Positions 1-10,488 are shown, numbered from the stretch's first letter. The stretch: DNA of 50,134 nt from Candidatus Omnitrophota bacterium (GCA_023140385.1 JAGLLT010000008.1:1-50134), one strand, 5' to 3'. Translations and numbers: made by a program. Notes: generated by a model not told the origin, from the sequence alone.

Positions 1-31
1 CTCAGGGGTTCGAATCCTCTCTCCTCCGCCA
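1..31 (+). tRNA. 3' end of a truncated tRNA (probably Ser class)
   Basis: T-arm ggggTTCGAATcctct, acceptor strand ctcctcc, discriminator G and encoded CCA; the 5' part lies outside the window. Confidence 0.75.
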
Positions 32-53
32 CCGTACCACGCAGGGTACGGTG
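30..53. repeat. GTACC-family palindrome abutting the tRNA 3' end
   Basis: CACCGTACC-acgcag-GGTACGGTG inverted repeat, overlapping the CA of the tRNA CCA. Confidence 0.8.
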
Positions 54-249
54 CGCGGCACCCACTATGGATAATCTGATAAAAGTCTGAATCCTCATCA
101 AAAAACCTCTTGATATTAAAAAATCCAGCGTTATAATATTAGCATTATGATGAAAAAAACGGTCGCCGGCCCTATTTTTGGTATTGACTATATTTAATGA
201 TGTGCTATAATATAGTTAAACTAAATTAAAGGAGTTTAAGGGAAACGAA

Positions 250-1563
250 ATGCCTAATTTGAATCAAATTCTCAATAAAGGCCTCATTAAAAGAGACATA
301 CTGCCAGAGATAATAAAATGGATACCCGGCAAAGAGGCAATTATTCTAATTGGGTCAAGGCAAGTTGGCAAGACTTCATTGCTTTATTTGCTTATTCAGC
401 ACTTGGCAATAAATAAGGGAATAGCCGCAAAAGACATATTTTATTTGGATTTAGAAAGACTCGATAATCTTGAATTACTTAATAGCGGAGTAGATAAACT
501 GATTGATTATATCCATGAACAGAGTCCCGAAAAGAGCAAAAAATTTATTTTTATTGATGAAATACAATATTTAGATAATCCCACCAATATACTAAAGCTT
601 CTTGTTGATCATTATTCGGATAGAATAAAAATATTTGCCACAGGTTCATCAGCTTTAACAATTAAGAGGAAGTTTAAAGATTCTCTTGTTGGCAGGAAGA
701 TAACCTTTGAAATCCACTCTCTCGATTTTAAAGAATACCTAATGTTTAAGAATGAAGATAAATTACAAGATTTGGTAGGTAAGCGCGGCTACCCTCTAAA
801 TAAACATATTTCTTCTGAGCAGCTTAAGCCTATATCTGACATTTCTCATAATAAGCTTATAAAACATTACTTTGAATATGCTCTTTTTGGCGGTTACCCG
901 GCTGTAGTAATGCTTAATGGACATACTCAAAAAAGGAAGTATCTTGAGGATATTTATAATTCTTATATAAGAAAGGATATTAATGCCATCTTTTCTTTAG
1001 AAAACATAACAGCTTTTAACCGAATCGTTAAATTCCTGTCTTTGAATATAGGCAATTTAATTAATGTGCAGGAGATTAGCAAAGAAATAGGTATAGCCCG
1101 GGCGACGGTTGAGAAATATTTTTCTATTTTAGAGAATACTTATATATGCCGGTTTATTAGCCCTTATTTTACGAATAAGAAAAAAGAAATCGTGAAGATG
1201 CCCAAAGTCTATTTCTATGATGTTGGCCTGCGCAACCGGATTATTAACGATTTTAGAGGAGTTGATGAGCGGGTTGATGCCGGGGCGCTTATTGAAAATA
1301 CGGTATTTAGAAACTTACTAAAGAGGGTAGAAAGTGTAGAAAACATAAAATTCTGGAGATTAAAATATGGCTCAGAGGTAGATTTCGTAATTGATGAAGA
1401 AAATATTCTTCCCCTGGAGGTAAAACTAAAAGAGGTAGATACTCCGCCCGCGGGGATAACTTCTTTTTTAAGGAAGCATAAAAGTAAAATAGCCATTGTA
1501 GCTAACAAAAAAATCTTAAAACAAAAAAACGAACTTATATTTACCCCGTTCTATTTAATATAG
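250..1563 (+). CDS. AAA ATPase with DUF4143-like C-terminus
   Basis: Walker A GSRQVGKTSLL, Walker B KFIFIDEIQYL, C-terminal FWRLKYGSEVDFVI typical of the ATPase/DUF4143 family. Confidence 0.85.
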   Translation: MPNLNQILNKGLIKRDILPEIIKWIPGKEAIILIGSRQVGKTSLLYLLIQHLAINKGIAAKDIFYLDLERLDNLELLNSGVDKLIDYIHEQSPEKSKKFIFIDEIQYLDNPTNILKLLVDHYSDRIKIFATGSSALTIKRKFKDSLVGRKITFEIHSLDFKEYLMFKNEDKLQDLVGKRGYPLNKHISSEQLKPISDISHNKLIKHYFEYALFGGYPAVVMLNGHTQKRKYLEDIYNSYIRKDINAIFSLENITAFNRIVKFLSLNIGNLINVQEISKEIGIARATVEKYFSILENTYICRFISPYFTNKKKEIVKMPKVYFYDVGLRNRIINDFRGVDERVDAGALIENTVFRNLLKRVESVENIKFWRLKYGSEVDFVIDEENILPLEVKLKEVDTPPAGITSFLRKHKSKIAIVANKKILKQKNELIFTPFYLI

Positions 1564-1662
1564 CCCAAATTGGAGCAAGGTCACTATTCCCTTTAGGGAG
1601 CTTAAGCACCATTGTTATCAGAGGTAAAATTATTTTATAGTGTTTTATAAAGGAAAATATTA

Positions 1663-2010
1663 GTGGGTGATATAAAAATTATAATAGATAAAATTAAAAA
1701 GTTCCGCGACGAAAGAGATTGGATGCAATTCCACGATCCAAAAAATATGGCAGTTTCTATAATTATTGAGGCTTCTGAGTTGCTTGAACATTTTCAGTGG
1801 AAAACTAAAAATGAAGTCAAAGATTATATTAAAATAAACAAACAAGAAGTAAGTGATGAAATCGCTGATATAGCTCTGTATCTTTTTGAATTAGCTGATA
1901 ATTTAGGAATTGATTTATTAAAAGCTATGGAGCGCAAAATAGTAAAAAACAGGAAAAAATATCCCATTAAAAAGGCTAAAGGGAAACATACGAAATATAA
2001 TAAATTATGA
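1663..2010 (+). CDS. MazG-like nucleotide pyrophosphohydrolase
   Basis: FRDERDWMQFHDPKNMAVSIIIEASELLEHFQW...DEIADIALYLFELAD; EExxE/ExxD metal-binding pattern of the MazG/dCTPase fold; GTG start. Confidence 0.85.
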   Translation: MGDIKIIIDKIKKFRDERDWMQFHDPKNMAVSIIIEASELLEHFQWKTKNEVKDYIKINKQEVSDEIADIALYLFELADNLGIDLLKAMERKIVKNRKKYPIKKAKGKHTKYNKL

Positions 2011-4400
2011 GACTTTATTCAGGAAGCTCCCAGCAGTTTATAAATGATACTATACAAAATCAAATTGCAGAAAAATTGAAATTAAATTTTTTTGATTACT
2101 TTCGATTTTATCCATCTCCTTCAGAAGTTAATTCTTGGAGAAATTCTCTAAGGGCCATTTCTCAAGTATTTCAACATGCAAATTTATTAGATCATGGTGT
2201 TATTTTAGAATATCAGTTACCCCTAACATCAAAAAGATTAGACTGTTTGATTTGCGGTAAGGATACGAATAAATCAGATAATGCTGTTATTGTTGAGCTG
2301 AAGCAATGGGAAAAGTGTAAAGAGGCAGAAGGAAAAAACGAAGTACTTACCTGGGTCGGAGGGGCGGAAAGAGAAAGATTGCATCCATCAGTACAAGTAG
2401 GCCAATACCAGATGTACTTAGCTGACACGCACACCGCTTTTTATGTTGGCGCAACTCCTGTTGCATTGAATGCTTGCAGCTATTTACATAATTATAATTA
2501 TTATGCGGAAGATATAATCTTTGCGAATAAATTCCAAACAACATTGGAAAAGTATCCCTTATTTACTGCTGATGATGTTGATAAACTAACGGACTATTTG
2601 ATTGCTAAATTGAGCCATGGTGAAGGGCTTGGCGTTCTTCAAAAAATAGAGGAAAGTGAATATCGCCCCAGTAAAAAATTGATGGAACATGTGGGCAATG
2701 TTATAAAAGGAAAATCAGAGTATATTCTACTTGATGAACAACTTGTAATTTATGATAAAGTTTTTTCTTCCGCGAAAAAAGGGTTTACCGATAAACAAAA
2801 AACAGTGCTTATAATTAAGGGGGGTCCAGGTACCGGCAAATCAGTTATTGCTATTAATTTAATGGCTGATTTGTTGTTAGGCGGGCATAATGCTCATTAT
2901 GCTACTGGGTCTCGAGCGTTTACGGAAACATTAAGAAAAATCATTGGAACAAGGGGATCTGTACAATTTAAGTATTTTAATAGTTATTCTAGCGCTGAGG
3001 CGAATGTAATAGATGTATTAATTGCTGATGAAGCACATCGAATACGCAGTACAAGCAATAGCAGATTTACTCCTAAACACAAAAAGTCATTACTTCCCCA
3101 AATAGAGGAGTTATTGCATGTCGCGAAAGTGGCAGTGTTCTTTATAGATGATGATCAAATAGTACGGCCTAATGAAATTGGTTCCGTAGAACATATAAAA
3201 GAATATGCAAGAAAAGAAAAATGCAAAGTTTGTGAGTATGAATTAACAGCTCAATTTAGATGCAATGGATCGGATGCCTTTGTTAATTGGGTTAATAATA
3301 CCCTGGATGTAAAAAGAACAGCAAATGTTATATGGGATCAACACGAAGAATTTGATTTCAAAATATTATCATCACCGCTTGATTTAGAAAATGCTATAAG
3401 GCGAAAAGTAAGCAAGGGCTTTACTGGCAGGGTGACCGCAGGATTTTGTTGGGATTGGTCTTTGCCTAATTTAGATGGTACTCTTAAGGATGATGTTGTT
3501 ATCGGAGACTATAAACGCCCCTGGGATGCTAAGCCGGAAGCGAAAAAGTTAGCGCCTGGAATACCGAAAGCTGCCTTGTGGGCATATGATCCTAACGGTA
3601 TCGATCAAATAGGGTGTGTTTATACTGCACAAGGTTTTGAATTTGATTATGTGGGTGTTATTTTCGGAGAAGATTTGATATATGATTTTGACAGTCAAGA
3701 ATGGATAGGTAATAAACATAATTCATCAGATAGTGTAGTAAAGCGTTCTGGTGAGAAGTTTGTAAGTCTTGTCAAAAATACTTACAGAGTATTGCTTAGC
3801 CGAGGCATGAAAGGATGTTATGTTTATTTTATGAATAAGGATACTGAGAGATTTTTCAAATCACGGATAGAAAAAAGAGAAAAGATAGAAATTTTAGATG
3901 AATCTTCTGTTGAAAGTGATTTAGAAAAAATTGTAATTGAAATTGAAGAAAAGGCTAAGTATAAAGAATATTTACCCGTATACTCATTAGAAGCTGTTGC
4001 CACATCTTTTGGTAAAGAAGAATTTATTGAAAAATTAGGGTGGATGCAAGTTAAGGATACTATAAAAATTAGTGAAAATATGTTTATTGCGAAAGTTGTA
4101 GGAAAATCTATGGAGCCTACCATTCCTGATAATAGTTGGTGTGTATTTAGAAAAGAGCGGGGAGGATCCAGGGAAGGGAAAATTGTTTTAGCTAATTGCA
4201 ATGCACTTCGAGACCCCGAATCACAAGGAACATATACAATAAAGAAGTATCATAGTGAAAAAGAATATTTTGAGGATGGAACATGGCAGCATAAAAAAAT
4301 AATTCTCTCGCCAGATAATAAAGATTTTGATAATATAGTTCTTGAGAATGTTTCGGCAGGTGACTTTCAGATTGTTGGTGAATTTGTTTGTGTTTTGTAA
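2007..4400 (+). CDS. DUF2075 DNA/RNA helicase fused to C-terminal S24 (LexA-like) peptidase domain
   Basis: Walker A IIKGGPGTGKSVIAINL, VLIADEAHR, Q-F-R motif; C-term VVGKSMEPTIPDNSWCVFR...GTYTIKKY with the S24 Ser/Lys pattern; overlaps the upstream MazG stop. Confidence 0.8.
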   Translation: MRLYSGSSQQFINDTIQNQIAEKLKLNFFDYFRFYPSPSEVNSWRNSLRAISQVFQHANLLDHGVILEYQLPLTSKRLDCLICGKDTNKSDNAVIVELKQWEKCKEAEGKNEVLTWVGGAERERLHPSVQVGQYQMYLADTHTAFYVGATPVALNACSYLHNYNYYAEDIIFANKFQTTLEKYPLFTADDVDKLTDYLIAKLSHGEGLGVLQKIEESEYRPSKKLMEHVGNVIKGKSEYILLDEQLVIYDKVFSSAKKGFTDKQKTVLIIKGGPGTGKSVIAINLMADLLLGGHNAHYATGSRAFTETLRKIIGTRGSVQFKYFNSYSSAEANVIDVLIADEAHRIRSTSNSRFTPKHKKSLLPQIEELLHVAKVAVFFIDDDQIVRPNEIGSVEHIKEYARKEKCKVCEYELTAQFRCNGSDAFVNWVNNTLDVKRTANVIWDQHEEFDFKILSSPLDLENAIRRKVSKGFTGRVTAGFCWDWSLPNLDGTLKDDVVIGDYKRPWDAKPEAKKLAPGIPKAALWAYDPNGIDQIGCVYTAQGFEFDYVGVIFGEDLIYDFDSQEWIGNKHNSSDSVVKRSGEKFVSLVKNTYRVLLSRGMKGCYVYFMNKDTERFFKSRIEKREKIEILDESSVESDLEKIVIEIEEKAKYKEYLPVYSLEAVATSFGKEEFIEKLGWMQVKDTIKISENMFIAKVVGKSMEPTIPDNSWCVFRKERGGSREGKIVLANCNALRDPESQGTYTIKKYHSEKEYFEDGTWQHKKIILSPDNKDFDNIVLENVSAGDFQIVGEFVCVL

Positions 4401-4480
4401 ATTGTAAAAAAGAAAAAGGATAAAGGAAAAGGTGTCTGTCCCCTTAAAATGTCCCCTTAAAATCTAAAAAATACGGTATT

Positions 4481-4945
4481 TTGCCAATGCATGAGAGTCG
4501 GAAATGGGGAGAAGTAAAAAAGGGCTTTACCCATTTCGCAGAAAACGATATTGCTGTAGCTAAAATCACGCCGTGTTTTGAGAACTCAAAGGCTTGTGTT
4601 TTTGAAAAGCTAATAAATGGTTGTGGAGCAGGAACAACTGAATTGCATGTTTTGCGTCCGATCAAGGTAAACTCAAAGCATCTTTACATATTTGTCAAAA
4701 CATCCTCGTTTCTTAAAAATGGCGAGAAAGTAATGACAGGCGTATGCGGTCAAAAAAGGGTTCCAGTGGACTATTTTATGAACGCCATTTTATCATTACC
4801 ACCTTTGAATGAGCAAAAAGCGATTGTCGAACGAGTTGATAAGTTGATGACTATGATTGATAAATTAGAAAAACAAGTCACCGAACGTAAAGAGCAATCA
4901 GAAATGCTCATGCAGTCAGTCTTAAAAGAAGCGTTTGAGGGTTAA
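4481..4945 (+). pseudogene. 5'-truncated type I restriction specificity subunit (HsdS C-terminal part)
   Basis: FAENDIAVAKITPCFENSKACVFEKL and PPLNEQKAIVERVDKLMTMIDKLEKQVTERKEQSEMLMQSVLKEAF coiled-coil; first TRD missing; a REP/RAYT-like scar lies directly upstream. Confidence 0.8.
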
Positions 4946-4947
4946 AT

Positions 4948-5790
4948 ATGATTTATGCTGTTGGTGTTGATATTTCAATAGGATTCAGTAAAGACAAGTA
5001 CTATTTTCGCTATAAGGGTGTTAATTTTAAATATGTGCCACAATATATGAATGATGAAACCGATGATTTGGTTTGTGAAATACCGAAAGGTAAAACTCAG
5101 CCCGAAATTTATGAGTTGATAACAGAATTTATTACTGCTTTTGCGTTTGCAAATAACGCAAAAGCAAGTATTCAAGGAGGCATTGTTGTACATAATCCAG
5201 TAAAATTGATTGATTCAAGAATTCGTTCTAGTCAAAAGAGATTTATTAATGTCAGTGAAAGCATGGATGATTTCTGCAAAATTTCTCTTTTGCAAACAGA
5301 AGATCAAATTCAATTAGCTAGATTGTATCAGGAAGCTTTTAGCGCTAATAATGTATATTTGAAAATTCTATTTTTTTGGCATTGTTTGATTTATCCAAAT
5401 TCGGATGAAAAAAAGGCGGTAAAATATATTGATGATTTTGTTAACAATCTACCAAAAGAACTAATGTATATAAGCGACAGTATAAACAGATTTACTTCCA
5501 ATAAAGTGTTTTTGAGCGATAAAAAAAATGATGTTGGTGTCGGTGAATATGTCAAAAACTCGATCAGGCATAGCATAGCGCACATTGTGAGAAAGCCAGG
5601 ATACGGTATTGACCTTAAATTAGATTCATGGGAACAAATACAGCATCTACATGATATTGAACTTTTTATGCGAGCTATAGCAAGATATCGTTTAGAGAAA
5701 GATTATGATATGGGAGCTTCCAATGATGTGAAAGTTTTTTGCTACATTGACGAAAATAATTTGAAAGAAAAGAATATTGAGGTTTGTTGA
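4948..5790 (+). CDS. hypothetical protein with HEPN-like Rx4H motif
   Basis: ORF 2 bp after the hsdS fragment; C-terminal NSIRHSIAHIVR matches R-x4-H. Confidence 0.5.
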   Translation: MIYAVGVDISIGFSKDKYYFRYKGVNFKYVPQYMNDETDDLVCEIPKGKTQPEIYELITEFITAFAFANNAKASIQGGIVVHNPVKLIDSRIRSSQKRFINVSESMDDFCKISLLQTEDQIQLARLYQEAFSANNVYLKILFFWHCLIYPNSDEKKAVKYIDDFVNNLPKELMYISDSINRFTSNKVFLSDKKNDVGVGEYVKNSIRHSIAHIVRKPGYGIDLKLDSWEQIQHLHDIELFMRAIARYRLEKDYDMGASNDVKVFCYIDENNLKEKNIEVC

Positions 5791-5796
5791 GGCAAT

Positions 5797-6483
5797 ATGA
5801 TTGACACTAAAAAAGCAACCTATGTAGGTCATAGAGCCAGGATAAAAGAGAAGTATGAGAAATCAGGCTTGGGCGGATGGCATGATTATGAAGTCCTAGA
5901 GCTGGTATTGTCATATGCTATTGCTCGTAAAGATACAAAGTGCATTGCTAAGGAATTGCTTGGCAAATTTAAAACATTGAACAGCGTGCTTGATGCTGAT
6001 ATTAAAGATTTGCAAGTTATTAGCGGGATATCGAAACATTCAGCATTGTTTTTAAAATTATTGAAAGATGTATCTGCTCTTTATCTGGAAAAAGGGCTTC
6101 ACGATAGAGATTTGCTCTCATCTCCACAGATTGTTTGTGATTATTTGAAGGTCGTACTTAAGGGCTTGTCTGATGAGGAATTTTGTATGCTTTTCTTAAA
6201 TGGGCGTAATCAATTGATTGAAATAGAGACGTTAAAAACAGGTACGGTAAATCGAGCTGTTGTATTTCCTCGGAAGATTGTTGAACGCGCATTATATCAT
6301 CATGCGGTAAGCGTTATTGTCGCGCACAATCACCCTTCGGGTGCGTTAGAGCCTTCAGCAGAAGATAAAGATGTTACACGAGCTATAAAAAACGCCCTCC
6401 AGACAGTTGAGATTGCTTTACTTGATCATGTTATTATTGGCGGGAATGGGTATCTTAGTTTTAAAAGTAAAGGATTTATATGA
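5797..6483 (+). CDS. radC: RadC/JAB domain protein
   Basis: VIVAHNHPSGALEPSAEDKDVTRAIKNAL...LLDHVIIG, JAMM motif HxHPSG..S..D. Confidence 0.92.
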   Translation: MIDTKKATYVGHRARIKEKYEKSGLGGWHDYEVLELVLSYAIARKDTKCIAKELLGKFKTLNSVLDADIKDLQVISGISKHSALFLKLLKDVSALYLEKGLHDRDLLSSPQIVCDYLKVVLKGLSDEEFCMLFLNGRNQLIEIETLKTGTVNRAVVFPRKIVERALYHHAVSVIVAHNHPSGALEPSAEDKDVTRAIKNALQTVEIALLDHVIIGGNGYLSFKSKGFI

Positions 6484-6524
6484 TGGACGACTTATTCGTT
6501 GAAAGGTAAAATAAGAACTTCAAT

Positions 6525-7313
6525 ATGAAACGATTATGTTATTTCTTGAAAAGCTATACATTGGATTTGATAGCGCTGTTTACTGCGATTATTTCAGCTA
6601 TTCTCGCATATCATTTTATGAGTAATCAGAAAATTCAAATGTTGACATCGATAATAATAGCAGTATCTTTTCTATTAATTATTATTTATATCCGAAAAAG
6701 AGAGCGAGATTTTATTTTCTCTGCGCTAACGTGGAGGAGGGATATAGAGTCGTGGATTGGCTATGGTGAGTTTGAATATAATCGAGTTCACAATGCTTAC
6801 GCAATTACGAAATCCGAGCCTGGATTTATAAATTCAAAATGTTTGAATTGGAGTAGTTACAGAATTAATTTTGATTTCAAAATAGCGAGCGAAAAACTAG
6901 GCATTATTGTCCGTGCCGTAAATTTGTCAAATTATGTAATGATTCAGGTAAACCCATTGGGCATAAGGCCTCATATAAGGGTTAATGGTGGCTGGAAGGT
7001 CTGGGAAGTTGAAGAAACTGGATTAAAAATTGAAAAACCACTTTCTTTGGATAAATGGTATAAAGCTCAGATAGCATGTGATAAAAATGAAATTTCTATC
7101 AGATTGTATAATGGTAAAAAGTGCGTTTTTGATAGAGTTTGGGAAATTCCCAGAGGAAACGCAGTCTTCAATTTCAAAAAAGATGAAAAAGATAAAACAG
7201 ATAAAGAGATTGATATTCCTTTTCCAATTAATCTTGAGTATGGCTCTGCTGGATTTAGAAACTGCGAAAACGAAAAGGCATTTGTTAGGAATATGTTGAT
7301 TCAAAAAATATGA
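6525..7313 (+). CDS. membrane protein with LamG/DUF1080-like concanavalin domain
   Basis: Two N-terminal TM segments, then beta-rich NLSNYVMIQVNPLG...PLSLDKWYKAQIACDKNEISIRLYNGK. Confidence 0.5.
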   Translation: MKRLCYFLKSYTLDLIALFTAIISAILAYHFMSNQKIQMLTSIIIAVSFLLIIIYIRKRERDFIFSALTWRRDIESWIGYGEFEYNRVHNAYAITKSEPGFINSKCLNWSSYRINFDFKIASEKLGIIVRAVNLSNYVMIQVNPLGIRPHIRVNGGWKVWEVEETGLKIEKPLSLDKWYKAQIACDKNEISIRLYNGKKCVFDRVWEIPRGNAVFNFKKDEKDKTDKEIDIPFPINLEYGSAGFRNCENEKAFVRNMLIQKI

Positions 7314-7489
7314 GAACATACTTTATGAGGAAAAAATATTTGATCATACTCAAAATCAAACATTTGGTAAAATTATGATGAACTCCTTTCTGCAATTTGA
7401 TTCAAGGATAATGACCAAGGGATTTATTTGATATAGTTACTGATATTTGGATGGAGACTGACAAACGCAGAATGGAGGGAACTCCAGAG

Positions 7490-7597
7490 TTCCGGGGGCA
7501 GAACACTTGATTGTTGAAAAGGTGTTGTTGCTTTGATAGAATCTATGTATGGCAAGGATAAAAAGCAAAGTTTCTCAGAAATGACAAAAACATAGAG
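7490..7597 (+). mobile_element. RAYT (REP-associated transposase) 5' remnant, copy 1
   Basis: ttccgggggcagaacacttgattgttgaaaaggtg...tagaatctatgtATGGCAAGGATA matches the region upstream of the RAYT start at 8993; the ORF stops after about 11 codons. Confidence 0.65.
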
Positions 7598-7711
7598 CTG
7601 ATCTTAGTTGGCCGGCATATCTCCATTTTTACAAGTTAATAAAAAAATTGACAAAGAGGAAAAAGGGACGGTTCTATTTAATCTGACGGTGGAAAAAGCA
7701 AGAAGACTAAA

Positions 7712-8554
7712 ATGAAAAAATTATTAGAATTTTTTAAAAATAATAAAAAAGTACTCGCAGTGCTTATAATTCTGTGTATCGTTTATTACGGTATTGCCAG
7801 ATGGGTCATAGGCATTACTCCTTTTAGTGTAATATTTGCGATATATTTTTTAGGTGGCTACACTGTTTTAGATAAGCTCATGGATGGTGTTGGTAAAAAC
7901 TACAGAATTATAACGTTATTTTTATTTGCTATTATTATAGCATCCATGAATTATACAAGCGCAGAAAATGCTAACTTAATCATATTAAACAAGATAAATA
8001 AATCTAATTCTCTCTTATTGACTGCTAATAAGATCGCTCTTCATAAAAATGGTGCATTTGAAGATAAAGAGTCAATTTTTTATTGTGGTATAGATACAAA
8101 TCAACAAATTCAAGACGATAATAGCAGTTTTAAAGACGGAGTTAAATTTTGGAATGATCCAAACTATTTTGCAGCAGCTGAAAAATTTGAAAATGCTATT
8201 AATGAATTAAAACAACATCCAGATTTTGATATGTATGCTCCGGGATTATATTTAAATGCTGGCCTTGCTTGTCATAAAATAGGGGAAGAAGTTAAAGCTA
8301 TTAGATATTTGAAGGAATCCATAAAAAGATCAGAAGCTCATGACGGATTACAAAAATGGGCTGCGGCGCCAAAAACTTTAGCTAAAATATATGCTGACCG
8401 TAAAAAGATTGATTTTTCAAAAATAACATCAGAAGATAAAAATATGCGTGAAGCTCTTAAATATGCCAACATGGCTTATGATATAGAACCTGATAAGGAT
8501 ATTTCAGGGACCATTCTTCTTTATGTTGTTACTCGTGATGCAATAGAAGATTAG
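7712..8554 (+). CDS. membrane protein with TPR-like repeats
   Basis: N-terminal TM helices; FAAAEKFENAINELKQHPDFDMYAPGLYLNAGLACHKIGEEVKAIRYLKESI. Confidence 0.6.
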   Translation: MKKLLEFFKNNKKVLAVLIILCIVYYGIARWVIGITPFSVIFAIYFLGGYTVLDKLMDGVGKNYRIITLFLFAIIIASMNYTSAENANLIILNKINKSNSLLLTANKIALHKNGAFEDKESIFYCGIDTNQQIQDDNSSFKDGVKFWNDPNYFAAAEKFENAINELKQHPDFDMYAPGLYLNAGLACHKIGEEVKAIRYLKESIKRSEAHDGLQKWAAAPKTLAKIYADRKKIDFSKITSEDKNMREALKYANMAYDIEPDKDISGTILLYVVTRDAIED

Positions 8555-8612
8555 GGCGTTATTTTGATAGGTAAGACAAAAAAAATATAGAAGGTGTATT
8601 GAAGGAGGTAAA

Positions 8613-8819
8613 ATGAAAAATGCAGTAATCTCTTTATGGATAGCCACAATTATAATCATTATTTTTGTTGGCTTAACTCAAAGATATTCGATAGTAGTAG
8701 CAGGGGGGAATTTACCAGTTGCGTATAAGCTTGATAAGATTACAGGCAAAGTTTGGTTTGTTAACGGGCGTGCAGGACAAACATTAGTTTCTGTAAGAGC
8801 TCCGAAAGATGTGAAGTAA
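8613..8819 (+). CDS. small single-pass membrane protein
   Basis: Clear RBS (ggaggtaaa) and N-terminal TM segment. Confidence 0.5.
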   Translation: MKNAVISLWIATIIIIIFVGLTQRYSIVVAGGNLPVAYKLDKITGKVWFVNGRAGQTLVSVRAPKDVK

Positions 8820-8992
8820 TCTAGGACACGATACTTAATCGCCCCACCGCACTTTCCTCTGAATAGCTTAGTTTTCTAAAAAATATCTTGCGTTCTGATA
8901 TTTTTAGGAATAGTTCCGGGGACAGCACAGTAGTTCCGGGGACAGAACACTTAATTGCTGGAAAGGCGTCGTTGTTTTTATAGAATCTATGT

Positions 8993-9112
8993 ATGGCAAG
9001 GATAGCGAGAATAGTTATTCCCAATCACCCTCAGCATATAATCCATCGCGGCAATCGCCGGGAAAAAGTTTTCTTTAGTGAAGACGACAGACAGGCTTCT
9101 CTGCTTCGCTAA
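8993..9112 (+). pseudogene. truncated RAYT / Y1 transposase N-terminus
   Basis: MARIARIVIPNHPQHIIHRGNRREKVFFSEDDRQ is the classic REP-associated tyrosine transposase start; the ORF is broken where the CTGCTTCGC hairpin repeats begin. Confidence 0.85.
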
Positions 9113-9235
9113 CTATTTACATATTTAGCTTCGCAGGAATTGGGCTTGTCTGCTTCGCCAAGCTACTTTCGTGCTTGGCTTCGCAGGAATAGGCTTGTCT
9201 GCTTCGCCAGACTACTTTCGTGCTTGGCTTCGCAG
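9101..9235. repeat. three tandem CTGC-TTC-GCC... hairpin repeats
   Basis: 9101-9136, 9150-9186 and 9199-9235: CTGC/GCAG outer stem, TTC/TTC internal loop, GCCAAGC/GCTTGGC or GCTAA/TTAGC inner stem. Confidence 0.85.
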
Positions 9236-9297
9236 GAATTGGCTTAATATTGGGATGAGGGGTTTATTAAGAAGATTGAAGGGATTAAAGGGTTAGA

Positions 9298-10488
9298 ATG
9301 GTGAATTTGAAGCGGCTGGTAACGCCAAAAAAATTAAAGGTATATTTGCTTTCAACAGGGCATTTGGTTCATGATATTTATACAAGTTTTCTGTCCCCGG
9401 TACTTCCTTTGTTGATCGAAAAATTTTCGTTGACATATACGCTTGCCGCTTGTCTTAGGCTGGCGATACGGATTCCAAGTATATTGAACCCTTTTATCGG
9501 GCATATTGCCGATGGAGTAGGATTGAAATATTTTGTGGCTTTGGCTCCGGCGATTACCGCGATCGCGATGAGTTTGATAGGCAAAGCGCCCAATTATTTG
9601 AGCATTGTAATACTGCTTATTGTTGCCGGATTGAGTTCTTCTTTTTTTCATGTTCCCGCGCCGGTTATCCTTAAAAGAATTTCAGGCCGGAAACTGGGAA
9701 TGAGTATGAGCAGTTTTCAGATTGGCGGTGAGCTCTCGAGAACGATCGGCCCGATCATTGTCGTAGGCGCGATAAGCCTTTGGGGTTTCGCGGGGATATA
9801 TAGATTAATGCCTTTGGGTATAGTCATATCGATTGTTTTATTATTAAAATTAAAAGATGAAAAAATTCCCCAGCATAGATCAAAAAAATATAACTTCAAA
9901 AAATCGATCACAAAAACCCTGAAACAGGGGAAAATGCTGATTTTTGCCTTGTTGGGAATCATTTTGATTAAATCATTTACCGCTTCTGTAGTATCCGCTT
10001 TTTTACCTACATATTTGAGTTTTAAGGGATATAGTTTGTGGATGGCGGGAGGAGCGCTTTCTATCCTCCAGGCGGCGGCAATAATAGGGGTATTGCTTAC
10101 CGGTACGATATCAGACATGATAGGAAGAAAACGGTTGTTGATTATTGTTACTTTCTGTTCTCCCCTGGCAATGCTGCTTTTTTTGATTGGGGCCAAACAC
10201 GCCCTTATTCCTGTAGTGATATTACTGGGCCTGATCTCATTTTCCAGTACCCCGGTGATATTGGCCTTGATCCAGGAAAGTAATTTTAAGTATCCTTCGA
10301 TTGCCAATGGAATATATATGACCATAAGTTTTCTTTTAAGTTCAATTATTGTGCTGTTTTTTGGAAAGGTTTCCGATATGTTCGGGATGGAAAAAGCTTT
10401 TTTTATTTCGGGGATATGTTCTTTTATAGGGTTGCCGCTGGTTTTTTGTATTCCCGGGGAGAAACAATTCGGGGGACACACCACCTAA
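9298..10488 (+). CDS. MFS transporter, fosmidomycin-resistance (Fsr)-like
   Basis: About 12 TM segments; LSTGHLVHDIYTSFLSPVLPLLIEKFSLTYT and GTISDMIGRKR motifs. Confidence 0.85.
   Translation: MVNLKRLVTPKKLKVYLLSTGHLVHDIYTSFLSPVLPLLIEKFSLTYTLAACLRLAIRIPSILNPFIGHIADGVGLKYFVALAPAITAIAMSLIGKAPNYLSIVILLIVAGLSSSFFHVPAPVILKRISGRKLGMSMSSFQIGGELSRTIGPIIVVGAISLWGFAGIYRLMPLGIVISIVLLLKLKDEKIPQHRSKKYNFKKSITKTLKQGKMLIFALLGIILIKSFTASVVSAFLPTYLSFKGYSLWMAGGALSILQAAAIIGVLLTGTISDMIGRKRLLIIVTFCSPLAMLLFLIGAKHALIPVVILLGLISFSSTPVILALIQESNFKYPSIANGIYMTISFLLSSIIVLFFGKVSDMFGMEKAFFISGICSFIGLPLVFCIPGEKQFGGHTT

Noticed and set aside
9717-10484. 255-aa minus-strand ORF
   Set aside because: Entirely antisense to the clear MFS transporter; its composition mirrors the coding strand and no family signature is seen.
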